Origin: Distichodus sexfasciatus
Lineage: Eukaryota > Chordata > Actinopteri > Characiformes > Distichodontidae
DNA length: 64,000 nucleotides
Assembly (NCBI GenBank): GCA_032718565.1
Contig: JAVGVS010000239.1
Location: forward strand, 248,001-312,000
Direction of reading: 5' to 3'
The position numbers were made by a program, and so were the translations under genes. Below, one piece after another: positions 24,301 through 36,300 of the stretch. Below the pieces are notes generated by a model. It was given only the letters and a program-made list of their open reading frames with translations. It ran no database searches and was not told where the DNA came from. Position 1 is the stretch's first letter; the number at the start of each line of letters is the position of its first letter.

Positions 24301-27300
24301 AAAACGTGCATAAATGATATTCTTCACCAAGTAAATGTACACAGCTCAATGCAGGTGTTTGTGATATTACTCACAAAACTCCAGGTTAGTCAAATCTTCC
24401 CTTTATTACAGAGAAAACTCATATTTTAGCTGATAAATAACATCCAGCATTCTACTCACAATACAGCTGTTTACTTGATATTATCCATCACATTATTGTG
24501 ATGTGGCTCCGAGACACGGTGCAGGGGAATTTGGGAAATGTAGTTCATCCCCGAAAACGGACTTAAAAATATCGCAATGAAAGCAAAAAAGCAAAGAGTT
24601 AGTCATTTAATATAACAATTCACCCCTCCCAAACTCATAAAAGATCAGACATTTTCTCATTAACATTTCAATATTTATTTAAACATTTCTTAAACATTGC
24701 ACTGAGCATTAGAGCATTATTCCTTAACAAAAAACATTTCAAACTCAAAAAGAAGACTTTAATCAATTTTAAAATTAGCATAAAGCACAAGAATAATTGC
24801 AAATTTGAAAATTGCTATTATAAATTATTACTATGTTGATATTGTTATACAAACTAGACCATATGCCATGCACCTATTCAGAGATATTGTATTCAGATTC
24901 AATAGTCTATGTTAGACTGAAGTTAATAATCACTGCAATATTTTTTACTTAATCACTTCAGTGGACCTATGACTTTTAAAAATCAAATTAAATCAAATCA
25001 ACAACATAATCAACATTGCTTTATTTAGCAAAAAACTACGGCAAGCTCCGAGGGAATGAAGTACATTCCCTTACAATATGTTTAGCTTATCACATAGCGT
25101 ATTGCAGTTACAAAACATTTACATAATGCGTCGATACTAAAATTCCACGTCGAAGAGTTTTTATAATCGACGTTGTCGATTGCGTCGAATAATCGTCCCG
25201 GCCATACGCCCATTCTATCTGCCTTGTGAGTTCAGCTCGGTGATCACAACAGCGGTCTACATACCTCCTCATGCCGACACAGATGTCCTTAGGGCGACAC
25301 AAAAACACCCGGACGCAGCACTCGCCGTGGTGAAGGACTTTAAAAAAGCAAACATCAGACTAGATATGCTACACTTCTATCAGCATGTTACCTGTGCAAC
25401 AGAGTAAATATTCTGGACAACTGTTACACGCCGTTCAAGCAGGGCTACGAAGTTGTTTCACAACCGACATTTAGGAAATTTGAAATTTTCCTCACATCGG
25501 CATATAAAAAAATAGCATCTTCAGTAGGGTTATGAGGTTATGAGGAAAGTCAAGTGCTGGAACACCTTATCCCAAGCCACGCCATCAGAAGGATATGCTT
25601 GAAGACTTAGACTTGAACATGCTCCGGTCATGTGCAGACAGAATAGACAAGTTTGCGGACGTAGTGGTAAGCTTTATTACCACTTGCTAACGGTATCATC
25701 CCCACGGCAACAGTAAAGAAAAAGTGAATCAGAAACTGTGGATGGATGGAACCATCTGCGAGGCTTTGAACGCCTGTACTGTTGCATATGACGCAGGACT
25801 CACCACCGGCAATGAGCGCTTACAAAGCTGCTTCATGCACAGTACAGCACACAGTTAAGCTAGGGAAAGTCTGTTATCGTAAGCGTATCCAGAGCGTGAC
25901 GTGGAGGGTGTTGCAGAAAGTCAACAATAGGAAAGCGCTGTGACCAGACGGCATCTCGGGGCGCCTGCTGCGCTGCCCAGCTGACTAGAGTCTTCAACCT
26001 CCATCTTAAACTAGTCTTTCGCTCAGTCTGTTGTCCCAATCTTCTTTAAAAGGTCCTCCATTGTACCAGTACCTAAGAACAGTAAACCGTATTGCCTGAA
26101 TGACTACCGGCCGGTTGCAGTAAAGCCGGTGCTCATACGTTTTTTTGAGAGACTCATTAGACTTTGTTACACCCTCCATCCCGAATTCCGCAGAATCACT
26201 CCAGTTCGCCTACCGCACGAACTGATCTACAGAGGACGCCGTCTCTCACGTTCTGTACACCACCCTCAGCTCCTACCCCATCATCAAATTTGCTGACGAC
26301 AGTGGTGCTGGCCTCATCTCCACCAACGACAAAGCAGCCTACAAGGAGAAGGTGAATAACTTGACATTGTGGTGGCAGGAGAACGTTCTCTAACTTAATG
26401 TCAGCAAGAGCTGGTGAGCTCGTTGTAAAGCTCCGGTCATGAGGGAGGTGCAACGCTGGTCTGCCCAATCAGAGGCTAAGCTGCAGGACGTGCTCGATGA
26501 CGTAGACTGGGACATGTTCTGAGCCTGCGCAGACGTCATCGACGAGTTTGCAGATGTTGCAGTTAGCTTCATTAGCAAGCTTGCGAACGAAGTCATCCCA
26601 ACAGTGAGAGTTAGAACTTTTCCTAACCAGAAGCCGTGGGTGAACAGTTCGATTCGCGCCGCTGTGAACGCCCGAACTGCTGCTTACAAGGGCGCTCTCA
26701 TTACCGGCCATATGAGCGCTTACAAAGCGGCCTCTTATGACCTTCGCCGCCAGATTTGAGCTTGCAAACGCAACTTCAGACAACGAATCGAAGCACAATT
26801 TCATCAGGGTCATACACGAATCTTGCGGCATGGACTGCGCACGATTATGGACTATAAAGCTAAAGACACCATGACGATCGGTGCTGACTCTGCATTTGCC
26901 AACGAGCTGAATGCATTCTACGCCTGTTTTGAGGTTAGCCAGGCGGCTATTGCTACCAGCAGCCTGACGACTGAGGACAGTGACATCACCAGCGAGGAAC
27001 GCGTCATCAGCATCGCAGAGCACGACGTCCATGTGGCGCTGAGGAGGGTGAACACCAGGAAGGCGGCGGGTCCAAACGGTATCTCCGGGCACCTGCTGCG
27101 CTGACCAACTGGCAGGTGTGTTCACTTACATCTTCAACGAGTCTCTGGCGAAGTCTGTGGTCCCCACTTGCTTTAAAAAATCCACCATCGTCCCCGTGCC
27201 CAAGAACAACAAACCTTCATGCCTGAATGACTACCGCCCTGTTGCACTGACATCGGTAGTTATGAAGGTGTTTGAAAAACTGATAAAACACATCATCTCC

Positions 27301-30300
27301 TCCTTGCCTACCGCTCCAACAGCTCTACAGAGGATGCCATCTCCCACGTCCTACACACCTCCCTCAGCCACGTGGACAAGAAACAGGGAAACTATGTAAG
27401 AATGCTGTTTATCGACTACAGCTCTGCGTTCAACACAATAGTGCTCTATAGACTGTTTACTAAGCTGAGAGACCTAGGATTCGACAACCGCTTGTGCACG
27501 TGGGTGCTGGACTTTCTCACAGGCAGATCTCAGGTGGTGCGGGTGGGCAGGTGTGTCTCCAGCAGCATCACCACCAATACAGGAGCTCCTCAAGGGTGTA
27601 TGCTTTCTCTGCTGTTATATTCACTCTACCCTTCGGTTGTGTGGCCTCTCACGACTCCAACAACATTGTCAAGGTTGCGGATGACATAGTGGTGTTAGGA
27701 TTAATCTCCAACGACGATGAGACGGCCTACATGGACGAGTTGGAGAACCTGGCACTCTGGTGTCATGAAAACTGCCTCCAGCTGAATGTCAGCAAGACGA
27801 AGGAGCTGGTGGTGGACTTCAGCAGGAGACAATGCGACTACAGACCCCTCAACGGTGCTCCAGTGGAGAAGGTGTGTTTGTTTAAATACCTTGGCATCTA
27901 CATCTCTGAGAACCTGACATGGACTGAACATATTAATGTTCAAGTCAAGAGGGCAAAGCAGCATCTGTACCACCTTAGGAAGCTGAGGAGGTTTGGGGTT
28001 TCCCCTACCGTTCTGAAAGCTTTTTATTCTGGCGCTGTGGAGAGCATCATCACACAGAACATCTTGTCCTGGTACGGGAAGTGCTGTGTTCAGGACCAGA
28101 AAGCCCTCCAGAGAGTGATCCGAGCAGCGGAGCGCTGCTGCATGTCAACTCTCCCTTTCCTGCAGGACATTTACACCAAGAGATGTAGGACCAGGGCCAT
28201 TAGGATTATAAAAGACTTGTCTTATCCCAGCAATGGACTATTTCATCTTCTGCAATCAGGCACCATCTTGGCCAAAACAGAGAGACTCAGGAGGAGTTTG
28301 TATCCTCAGGCCATCCGTTTTCTGAATCAGGACATGCCTTTTCTCTGAAGCCTTATTGCCATTCCATATTGTCTCTCAATCATATTGTTTATGATCATTT
28401 ATACTGTCCAATATTACATGTTCCTACTCTGTTTGCTACTTGCTACATTGTTCACTGCTGTGCAGTTGCACTCGGCACTTTAAACAGTCACAATGCACCT
28501 GTCATCTTTGTATATAAGAAACTGTTATTTATTTATTTTTTACCTTTCCCTTATCTCCTTTTCAACTTGTACTGTGACTTCATTTAATTTTAATTTTAAA
28601 ATTTATTTTATTTTATGTTATTTTAATTCTGCCTAAATTGCAGTCAGGAGCGGATCAGGATACATTTCACTGCATTTTGTACTTGTATAACTTGCATGTG
28701 ACAAATAAAGAATCTTGGACTTCAGCAGGAGAAAGCAGTGCTCCTACTTTACATTAGCGGGACTGCAGTGAAGAACCTGAGCGCATGACTGAAGACATCA
28801 AAGCCCAGTCCAATAAGGCAAGGTCTTTATACCACCTAGGACAGCTGAAGAAATTTTGGGTCTCTCCAGTGATCATGAGAACTTTTTATCCTGGTGCGGT
28901 GGAAAATGTTCCAACCCAGAATAACTATGCACAGGGAATAAATGGAGAGTGATTTGGGCAGCAGAGCACTGTACCAGATCTGCTCTACTGACTCTGCAGG
29001 ACATTTACACTGGGAGATGCCAGAGCAGAGCAATCAGGATTATCAGAGACGGCCCAGTAATTGTCTGTTTGAGCTGCTGAAATCAAGCAAACACTTTATT
29101 ATGACAAAAACAGAGAGACTCAGGAGGAGCTTGTATCCTCACACCATAAGACTCATTAAACAGGACATGATGGTGGTGCACTTGAAGCAGGCTGGGACAA
29201 TCCTCTGGCTCAGCAGTGTGTTAAAGATGTCCACAAACACCTTGGCCAGCTGATCAGTGCAGTCTCTTTTGGGAAACACACCCCTGGAATGTTGTCCGGT
29301 CCAGCAGCTTTTCATGGGTTGGCCTTGGTGAAAGTTCTCCTCATGTCATTCTCCCTGCATTTGCTGACGTAGCAGGTAGACAAGGCAAGGCAAGGCAAGT
29401 TTATTTATAGAGCACATTATCATACACAATGGTCATTCAATGTGCTTTACAGAAACAATGTTAAAATGTTAAAATTACAGATAATAAGAAAGACTAATAA
29501 GAAAAGAAGTAAAAATTGGGCAGCATAGTGGGAAAACGCCATTTCACCGTGTTTAGTTTCAATTCTTTTCACCACCAGCTGGCCTGATCCTGCAGATCTT
29601 AGGGACCTACCAGGAGTGTAAACATCAAACATACTGTACTGAACTGGAAGCCAGTGCAGGGACCTGAGAATAGGCGTGATGTGATCTCTTTTCTTAGTTC
29701 TGGTTAGAGCTCTGGCAGCTGCATTTTGAATGAGCTGGAGCTGTCTAATGGACTTTTTAGGAATCCCGGTAAGAAGAGCATTACAGTAATCAACCCTGCA
29801 GGAGATAAAGGCATGTATGAGTTTTTCAAGGTCTTGATGGGACACAAGATCTCTGACTTTAGCTATGTTTTTAAGATGCCAGAATGCTGATTTTGATATT
29901 GACTTAATATGTTCACTGAAATCAAGATCTCCGTCCATGATTACACCAAGATTTTTAACATGCTTTGTTGTTTTAAGGGCTCTAGATTCTATGTAGGTGC
30001 TAAGGTTTGATCTTCCCTCTTTGTTTCCAAACAAGATTATTTCTGTTTTGTCCTTATTTAACTGGAGAAAATTTTGATGCATCCAGTTTTGTACTCTATT
30101 GAGGCAGAGGCATAATGAATCAATAGAAACAACATCACCAGGGGAGACAGCTAGATATATCTTAGTAGCATCTGCATAGCTATGATATGACACATTATTC
30201 TCTCTAAGAATTTGACCCAGAGCATATACAGATTGAACAGAACTGGTCCGACAATGGATCCTTGTGGGACTCCATATGGCATGGTGGTTTTCTCTGATTT

Positions 30301-33300
30301 ACAAGTGCTGATCGAAACAAAATAACTCCTGCCTTCTAGGTATGATCTAAACCAGCTCAGCACTGTTCCTGAGAGCCCAACCCAATTTTCTAGCCTGTCT
30401 AAGAGTATGCTGAGGTCAACAGTGTCAAAAGCTGCACTCAGGTCTAACAGCAATAGTACGGTTATTTTGCCACTTGATTCAAAGAGCTCTCTCTGACCCC
30501 AGAATAAGTTAAAGTTGTCAATAAAGTTCAGACCTCTTAGAGCACACGTTCTCTGCAGCCATGTGTTGAGGCTGAGAGAGCGTGAGAACCTGCTACATCG
30601 GTTGCCGGGCAACGGCCCACTTATAAACACCTGTGTTGCCGGCAGGTTGCACAGTGCATTAAAAAGTTCATTGAAATCTTCCTTCATTAATTCGGACTGC
30701 TCTTTATTTATGTCATTCTTGCCGACGTGGACAATGATCCGATTAATAGTTTGGTGGTCTGACATAATTCGCTGAATGTTTGTAGCCACATCAGCAGCAG
30801 TAGCATTGGGATAGCAACGCGTTAGCATAGCCTTGGCACTCACGTCTGATGGTTGAGTCCCCCACTAGGAGCGTGTCTGGCTCGGTGCGTTCCTCAGCCG
30901 AGCGCCGCCGTTCTCTCGGCCTCCTCTGAATTCCATTCGGCCGTTCCGTGGCTCTCGTGCCAGTAGTTGCTCCTCTCTGTACACGCACATCGAGCTGATC
31001 TGGTCCGATTTCCTTGCCGTCGATGTCAAGTGACATAAGCGGAGTAAATCTATTTGACAGATGCAGGGGTGGGCATCGATTAGCATAGCCCCTGTTAGCA
31101 TCATGGGCTGTGTTCTTGGCATTAACTTTGCTTGCGCTCTCATCTGTGGCGAAATTGAAATTACCGGTATCCCTGGTTAACGCTCCTATACGGCTCCTCT
31201 TCCGTTTTGCTCCCTGCCTGATCCATTGCCCGGAGCTCCCGTTTGAATCACTTCTCCTTCGGGGCTCTGCTACATTTGCTAGCAGAGGTAGCGGTGCTCT
31301 GCTAGCGTTAGCAGTGGGCTGCGGTATGCTAGCGGGAACTTGGGCGGACTCACTGCGGCTAGTGGTTCGGAGCGTCGGTACTGTCAGGATCCTGGCTTCC
31401 AGCAGGGCGATTCTCTGAAGAAGTGTCAAGCAGTTTCTGCAGCATTGGGTGTCTTGAGAAGTTGTGGCGTGTGGAGGCATGTAGGATCCGAGAGCTGCGG
31501 TACGCTAGCGGGGACTTGGGCAGACTCACTGCGGCGACGAGTACACTGCTATCACCGGCACTACGGAGAATTCTCTCAGCCAACAGAACGTCTGACGCTT
31601 TATGTTTAAAAACTATCTGAGATGAACAATGGTGACTCACTTCAGCAGAGTTTGTGCACCAGAGTTGTACATATACACGCAAACCGCCCGCACGGTTCTT
31701 ACCAGAGAACAAGGCTTCTTTGTTGGCACGGCAGCATGCCATGTCCGCGTTTAGCCATGTTCCTGTGTAAATGAAGATGCAACCGTTCTTTATTTCACAC
31801 TGACTTGAATTCTGGAGCCACAGGTAGTCCATTTTGTTGTCCAGTGAGCAAATGTTGCCGGCCAGACTGAGTTAGCCTTTAGCCTGATGCTAACACCAGC
31901 ACGCTTGCCCCGCTTTTATTTTCATTTCAGTTTTGTTCTGGGTACGGGTGGTGTTACCAGGCCCAACCTCCTTAGCGTCTCCACAGGCAGGTTTGGTGTG
32001 GAAATTGTGCATTTTTTCCCTGATTTCGAGCAGGATGTGCCTGTCGTTGGTAATCGTAACTCAGTCGCAACTAAAAATGAAACTAGACAAGACATACAAA
32101 TAATACAGTATAACTACTTACTATATTCACTGGAGCAGAGTTAACGCTGCCTGCTCATGACATCCAGAACTGCGCTACTCCCAACTCTCATTTTACACCA
32201 TTTACACTACAGCAAGGGAGATCTGTATGTAATATTACGTTACATGATGAGGATTCCTGAGTACGTGTGTCTGCCTAAGTACGTGTCTGCATGTGCACGT
32301 GTGTATAATGGTATCCAGAACTGCAGGTGCTGGTGACGTTGAGGAAGATGCACTGCAGCTACTAAATGACCCTGTCAGATAAATGTGTTCCTCTTGTGAG
32401 TTTTGTTAAAGGGCCACATCTGAACATTTTTAGTGGGGGGTCAGATGGCAGGAAAAAGGAGTCACAGAGAGATGAGAATGAAATGTTTTGCAATGCAACA
32501 TCAGGTGTTCAGAGAAGACCGTGTGAGTCAGGCTTTTATTGTCATATTGTTGCAAAGAAACACTACTGAGAAAGAACAAGAAGGAGAAAATTGCTGTGGC
32601 CAAAATACACAACTATTGAACATTAGGTCAGTTGAAATCTGAAACATGCAGTCTGATTTACGCAGTCTCCTCTTAACAGCTGATGTTGAGATGTGTCTGC
32701 TGCTTGAAGTCTGTGAAACATTTATCTGGAGTGCTGTTTGCGGTGTCTGAGACTGGTAACTAATAAGCGTATCTTCTGCAGCAGAGCAAATCTTGGTCTT
32801 CCTTTCCTGGGGCAGTCCTCATAAGAGCCAGTAGTATCACAGCATGTGATGATCTTTTGAGACTGCACTTGAAGATATGTTCTTGGAAGTTTCTGGACTG
32901 ATTGACCTTCGAGTCTTAGTAATGGTGGACTGTAGTTTCTCTTTACTTGATTGAGTGTTTCTTGCCATAATGTGGAGTAGTGCAGTAGCTGAACAGAGCT
33001 ATTCACTTTATACAATCCCAAATCAGAAAAAGTTGGGACAGTATGGAAAACGCAAATAAAAAAAGAAAGTAGTGATTACTAAATTTACTTTGACAATATG
33101 AACACAAAATATTTCATGTTTTGTCTGGTCAACTTCATTTCATCTGTAAATATACATCCTTTCCTGTCATTCAGACCTGCAACACATTCCAAAAAAGGTT
33201 GGGACAGGAGCAATTTAGGGCTAGTAATGAGGTAAATTGGTTAAATAATGATGTGATTTGAAACAGGTGATGGCAACAGGTGACTGTAATTATGATTTGG

Positions 33301-36300
33301 TACAAAAGCAGCATCCAAGAAAGGTCTAGTCCATAGGTGCAAAGATGGGGCGAGGATCGCCAGTTTGCCAGCAAATAGGTGAGAAAATTATTGAAATGTT
33401 TAAAAACAATGTTCCTCAAAGAAAGATAGGAAAAGATTTGGATATTTCACCTTCAACAGTGCATAACATAATTAACAGATTCAAGGAATCTGGAGGAATT
33501 TCAGTGCGTAAAGGACAAGGGCGCAAACCTGAGCTGAACAACCGTGATCTCCGATCCCTCAGGCAGCACTCCATCAAGAATTGTCTTTCATCTATAAGCG
33601 ATATCACCACATGGGCTCAGGACTACTTTGGCAAACCTTTGTCAAGTACCACAATACGTAGTTACATCCACAAATGCCAGTTAAAACTGTACTGTGCCAA
33701 AAGGAAGCCCTATGTTAACAGTGTCCAGAAGCGCCGTCGACTTCTCTGGGCTCGGAGGCGTCTGGGATGGACCATCACACAGTGGAAACATGTACTGTGG
33801 TCAGATGAATCAGTATTTCAGGTATTTCTTTGGAGAAATGGACGCCGTGTGCTCCGGACCAAAGAAGAAAAGGATCATCCAGACTGTTACCAGCAACAAG
33901 TCCAAAAGCTAGGGTGTGTCACGGTATGGGGTTGTGTCAGTGCCCTTGGCAAAGGTAACTTGCACTTCTGTTCTACATAGAGATTTTGGAGCACAATATG
34001 CTGCCTTCAAGAAGACATCTTTTCCAGGGACGCCCATGCATATTTCAACAAGACAATGCAAAACCACATTCTGCACACATTATTAAGTCCTGGCTGTGGA
34101 GGAAGAGGGTACGGGTACTTGACTGGCCTGCCTGCAGTCCTGACCTGTCTCCAATAGAGAATGTGTGGCGCATTTTGAAGCGCAAAATGCGACAACGAAG
34201 ACCCTGTACTGTTGCCCACCTTAAGACTTGTTTGCAGGAAGAATGGGACAAAATTACACCTGAAACACTTCATCACTTGGTGTCTTCAGTCCCTAAACGT
34301 CTTTTAAGTGTTGTGAAAAGGAATGGCAACATCACAAAGTGGTAAATGCTTTACTGTTCCAACTTTTTTTGAAATGTGTTGCAAGAACCAAAATTGGAAT
34401 ACGTGTTTATTTTGGAAAAAACAATAAAATTCATGAGGAACGCATTAAATAATGTGCTGTCGTATTGTTTTCAATGTAATACAGGTCAAAGATAATTTAA
34501 CAAAGTACTGTTTTCAGTTTGATTTTCATTTAACATACCGTCCCAACTTTTTCTGATTTGGGGTTGTAGAACTGTGTATCAACCATCTCAAACACTTTAA
34601 AAAGATAAGAAAATCCAATAATTAAGTCTTGACAAGGCCCACCTGTAAACTGAGAACCATTCCAGGTAAATACCTCAAGAATGTGAACGAGAGAATGGCC
34701 AACGTGGGTAATGTTCTTATCAAAACAGAAGGTGGCAGCTTTGAAGAACTGTAAATATTAACTCAAAACATAAAAAATGTGTTTTATATATAGACACATT
34801 TTATACGTATAATTTGGATAAAGAGAGAAAAAATAGCAAAGTTGGGTTTTTTTATTGTATTATTACCCAAAAGGAATAGCAATAAATAAAGATATTTTAG
34901 GGGCAGTTGGTAGCGTAACGTTACCATTCGCCCCGTGATCGGAAGGTCGCCCGTTTGAATCCTGGACCGGTAAAGGTACCTCTTAGGTACTCATTAGCAA
35001 AGGTACTGTCCCCAAGAACTGCTCCCCGAGAGTTGGCATGTCAGTTGCCCACTGCTCCTGCATGAATGGGTCAAATGCAGAGGTCACATTTTGTTCCTTT
35101 CACTTTCACTATTACATGTAGTCAAACTCAGGCTCCCTGAAATCAAAACAGTCTCACAGCTAGTCGCATGTCTTTTTGAACACAGTATGTTTAAAAATGT
35201 TTTCTTTTAATGTTATTATTACTTTTGTATGATATGCAATAAACCTTTTGGATGACATATCCTACTCTTTTTCATAGGGTTTACTCATCACTAGTCGAGG
35301 TTAACTTAGTGTTGTTAAAGAGGCAGACTGTGAAAGAAAGATGTGTCAGGACTCAAAACAGTATACCTTGAAAATAAAAGATGCATAACAACCAGAAAAA
35401 CAAAGGTGCTGCTAATGATTATGTTTGGTATATGTCACAGTTTATATTCATGACGTAAGTCATGTGAATGTAGGAAGGGTTGGAAACCAAGAGAGATGCC
35501 TTTCTCAGTCAGACAATTTGTCATGTTTTTTGTATTTTTTACTTTTGTCTTAACAAATGATGATTCTCAGAAATGTATCTGTGTATGTGTTTGTGATTTT
35601 GCATGTATTAGACCTGAATGAAGAAGTGGTGTATTATGATACCTGCGAAGATCCTACAGAGCTGCAGAGCATTCAGGTCGACAGTAACAGCTCTTATTCT
35701 CAACTGCGACGACGTCTATTGCAGCTAGAGAGCAAAAGAGCAGCCACATCATCACGCAAGGCTACACTCAGGAACAAGAGGGTGTGCTCAGTCATCTCAC
35801 ACACACAAACATGCACGCGCACACACACACACACAGACATACATTCTGTCAGACATATAATAAATATCGGAGCTTAAACCTGTCATTAAATGATGTTTAT
35901 TAGAAATTCCTTGCAAGAGAGCATGAGGAAAATTAAGCTTTTCACACTTATCCTTGCATAGAGTTGACACATCGATGTGCACACAAACACAACTATATGA
36001 ACACTTAATACCCTGGGCAGAAATCTTCCCAAATGCGTCAGTCCAGCTATGGTCTGGAACAGGAAGGTAGGGTTAAAAGTTAGTCGTACAGGTGTTATTA
36101 AAATTAATGATACGCACCTATAATACACTTACTATATCAACATTTCTCTCTCTCCTCTTTTTCTAAACCTCTTTTATTCTTTTGTCTTGTGTGCTGATGC
36201 AGGAGAGCTGTGTAGAGGCATGGGAACTCCAGCAGAGGGCGTCACAGCAAAGAGCTGCCCAGCAGATTCAACATCACGCTGTCCACCTGGTGAGTATCCA

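Larger units (their letters stand above)
32640..34765 (-). mobile_element. Tc1-like transposon remnant split by another Tc1 element
   Basis: Two parts, 32640-33010 and 34569-34765, flank the inserted element. In reverse the left part encodes the N-terminus of a Tc1-like transposase (TLNQVKRNYSPPLLRLEG, SYEDCPRKGRPR, TSLRHRKQHSR). The right part is the adjoining non-coding DNA (for example AAGGTGGCAGCTTTGAAGAA, a sequence common in fish Tc1-like elements). The C-terminal transposase part is missing to the left of about 32640. Confidence 0.7.

Noticed and set aside
31110..31418. + strand frame with hydrophobic residues
   Set aside because: Antisense of the L2 ORF1.
34900..35095. Possible functional tRNA gene
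   Set aside because: Only the head is tRNA-like, it does not fold into a full cloverleaf by eye, and it recurs with a long non-tRNA tail, so it is a SINE.
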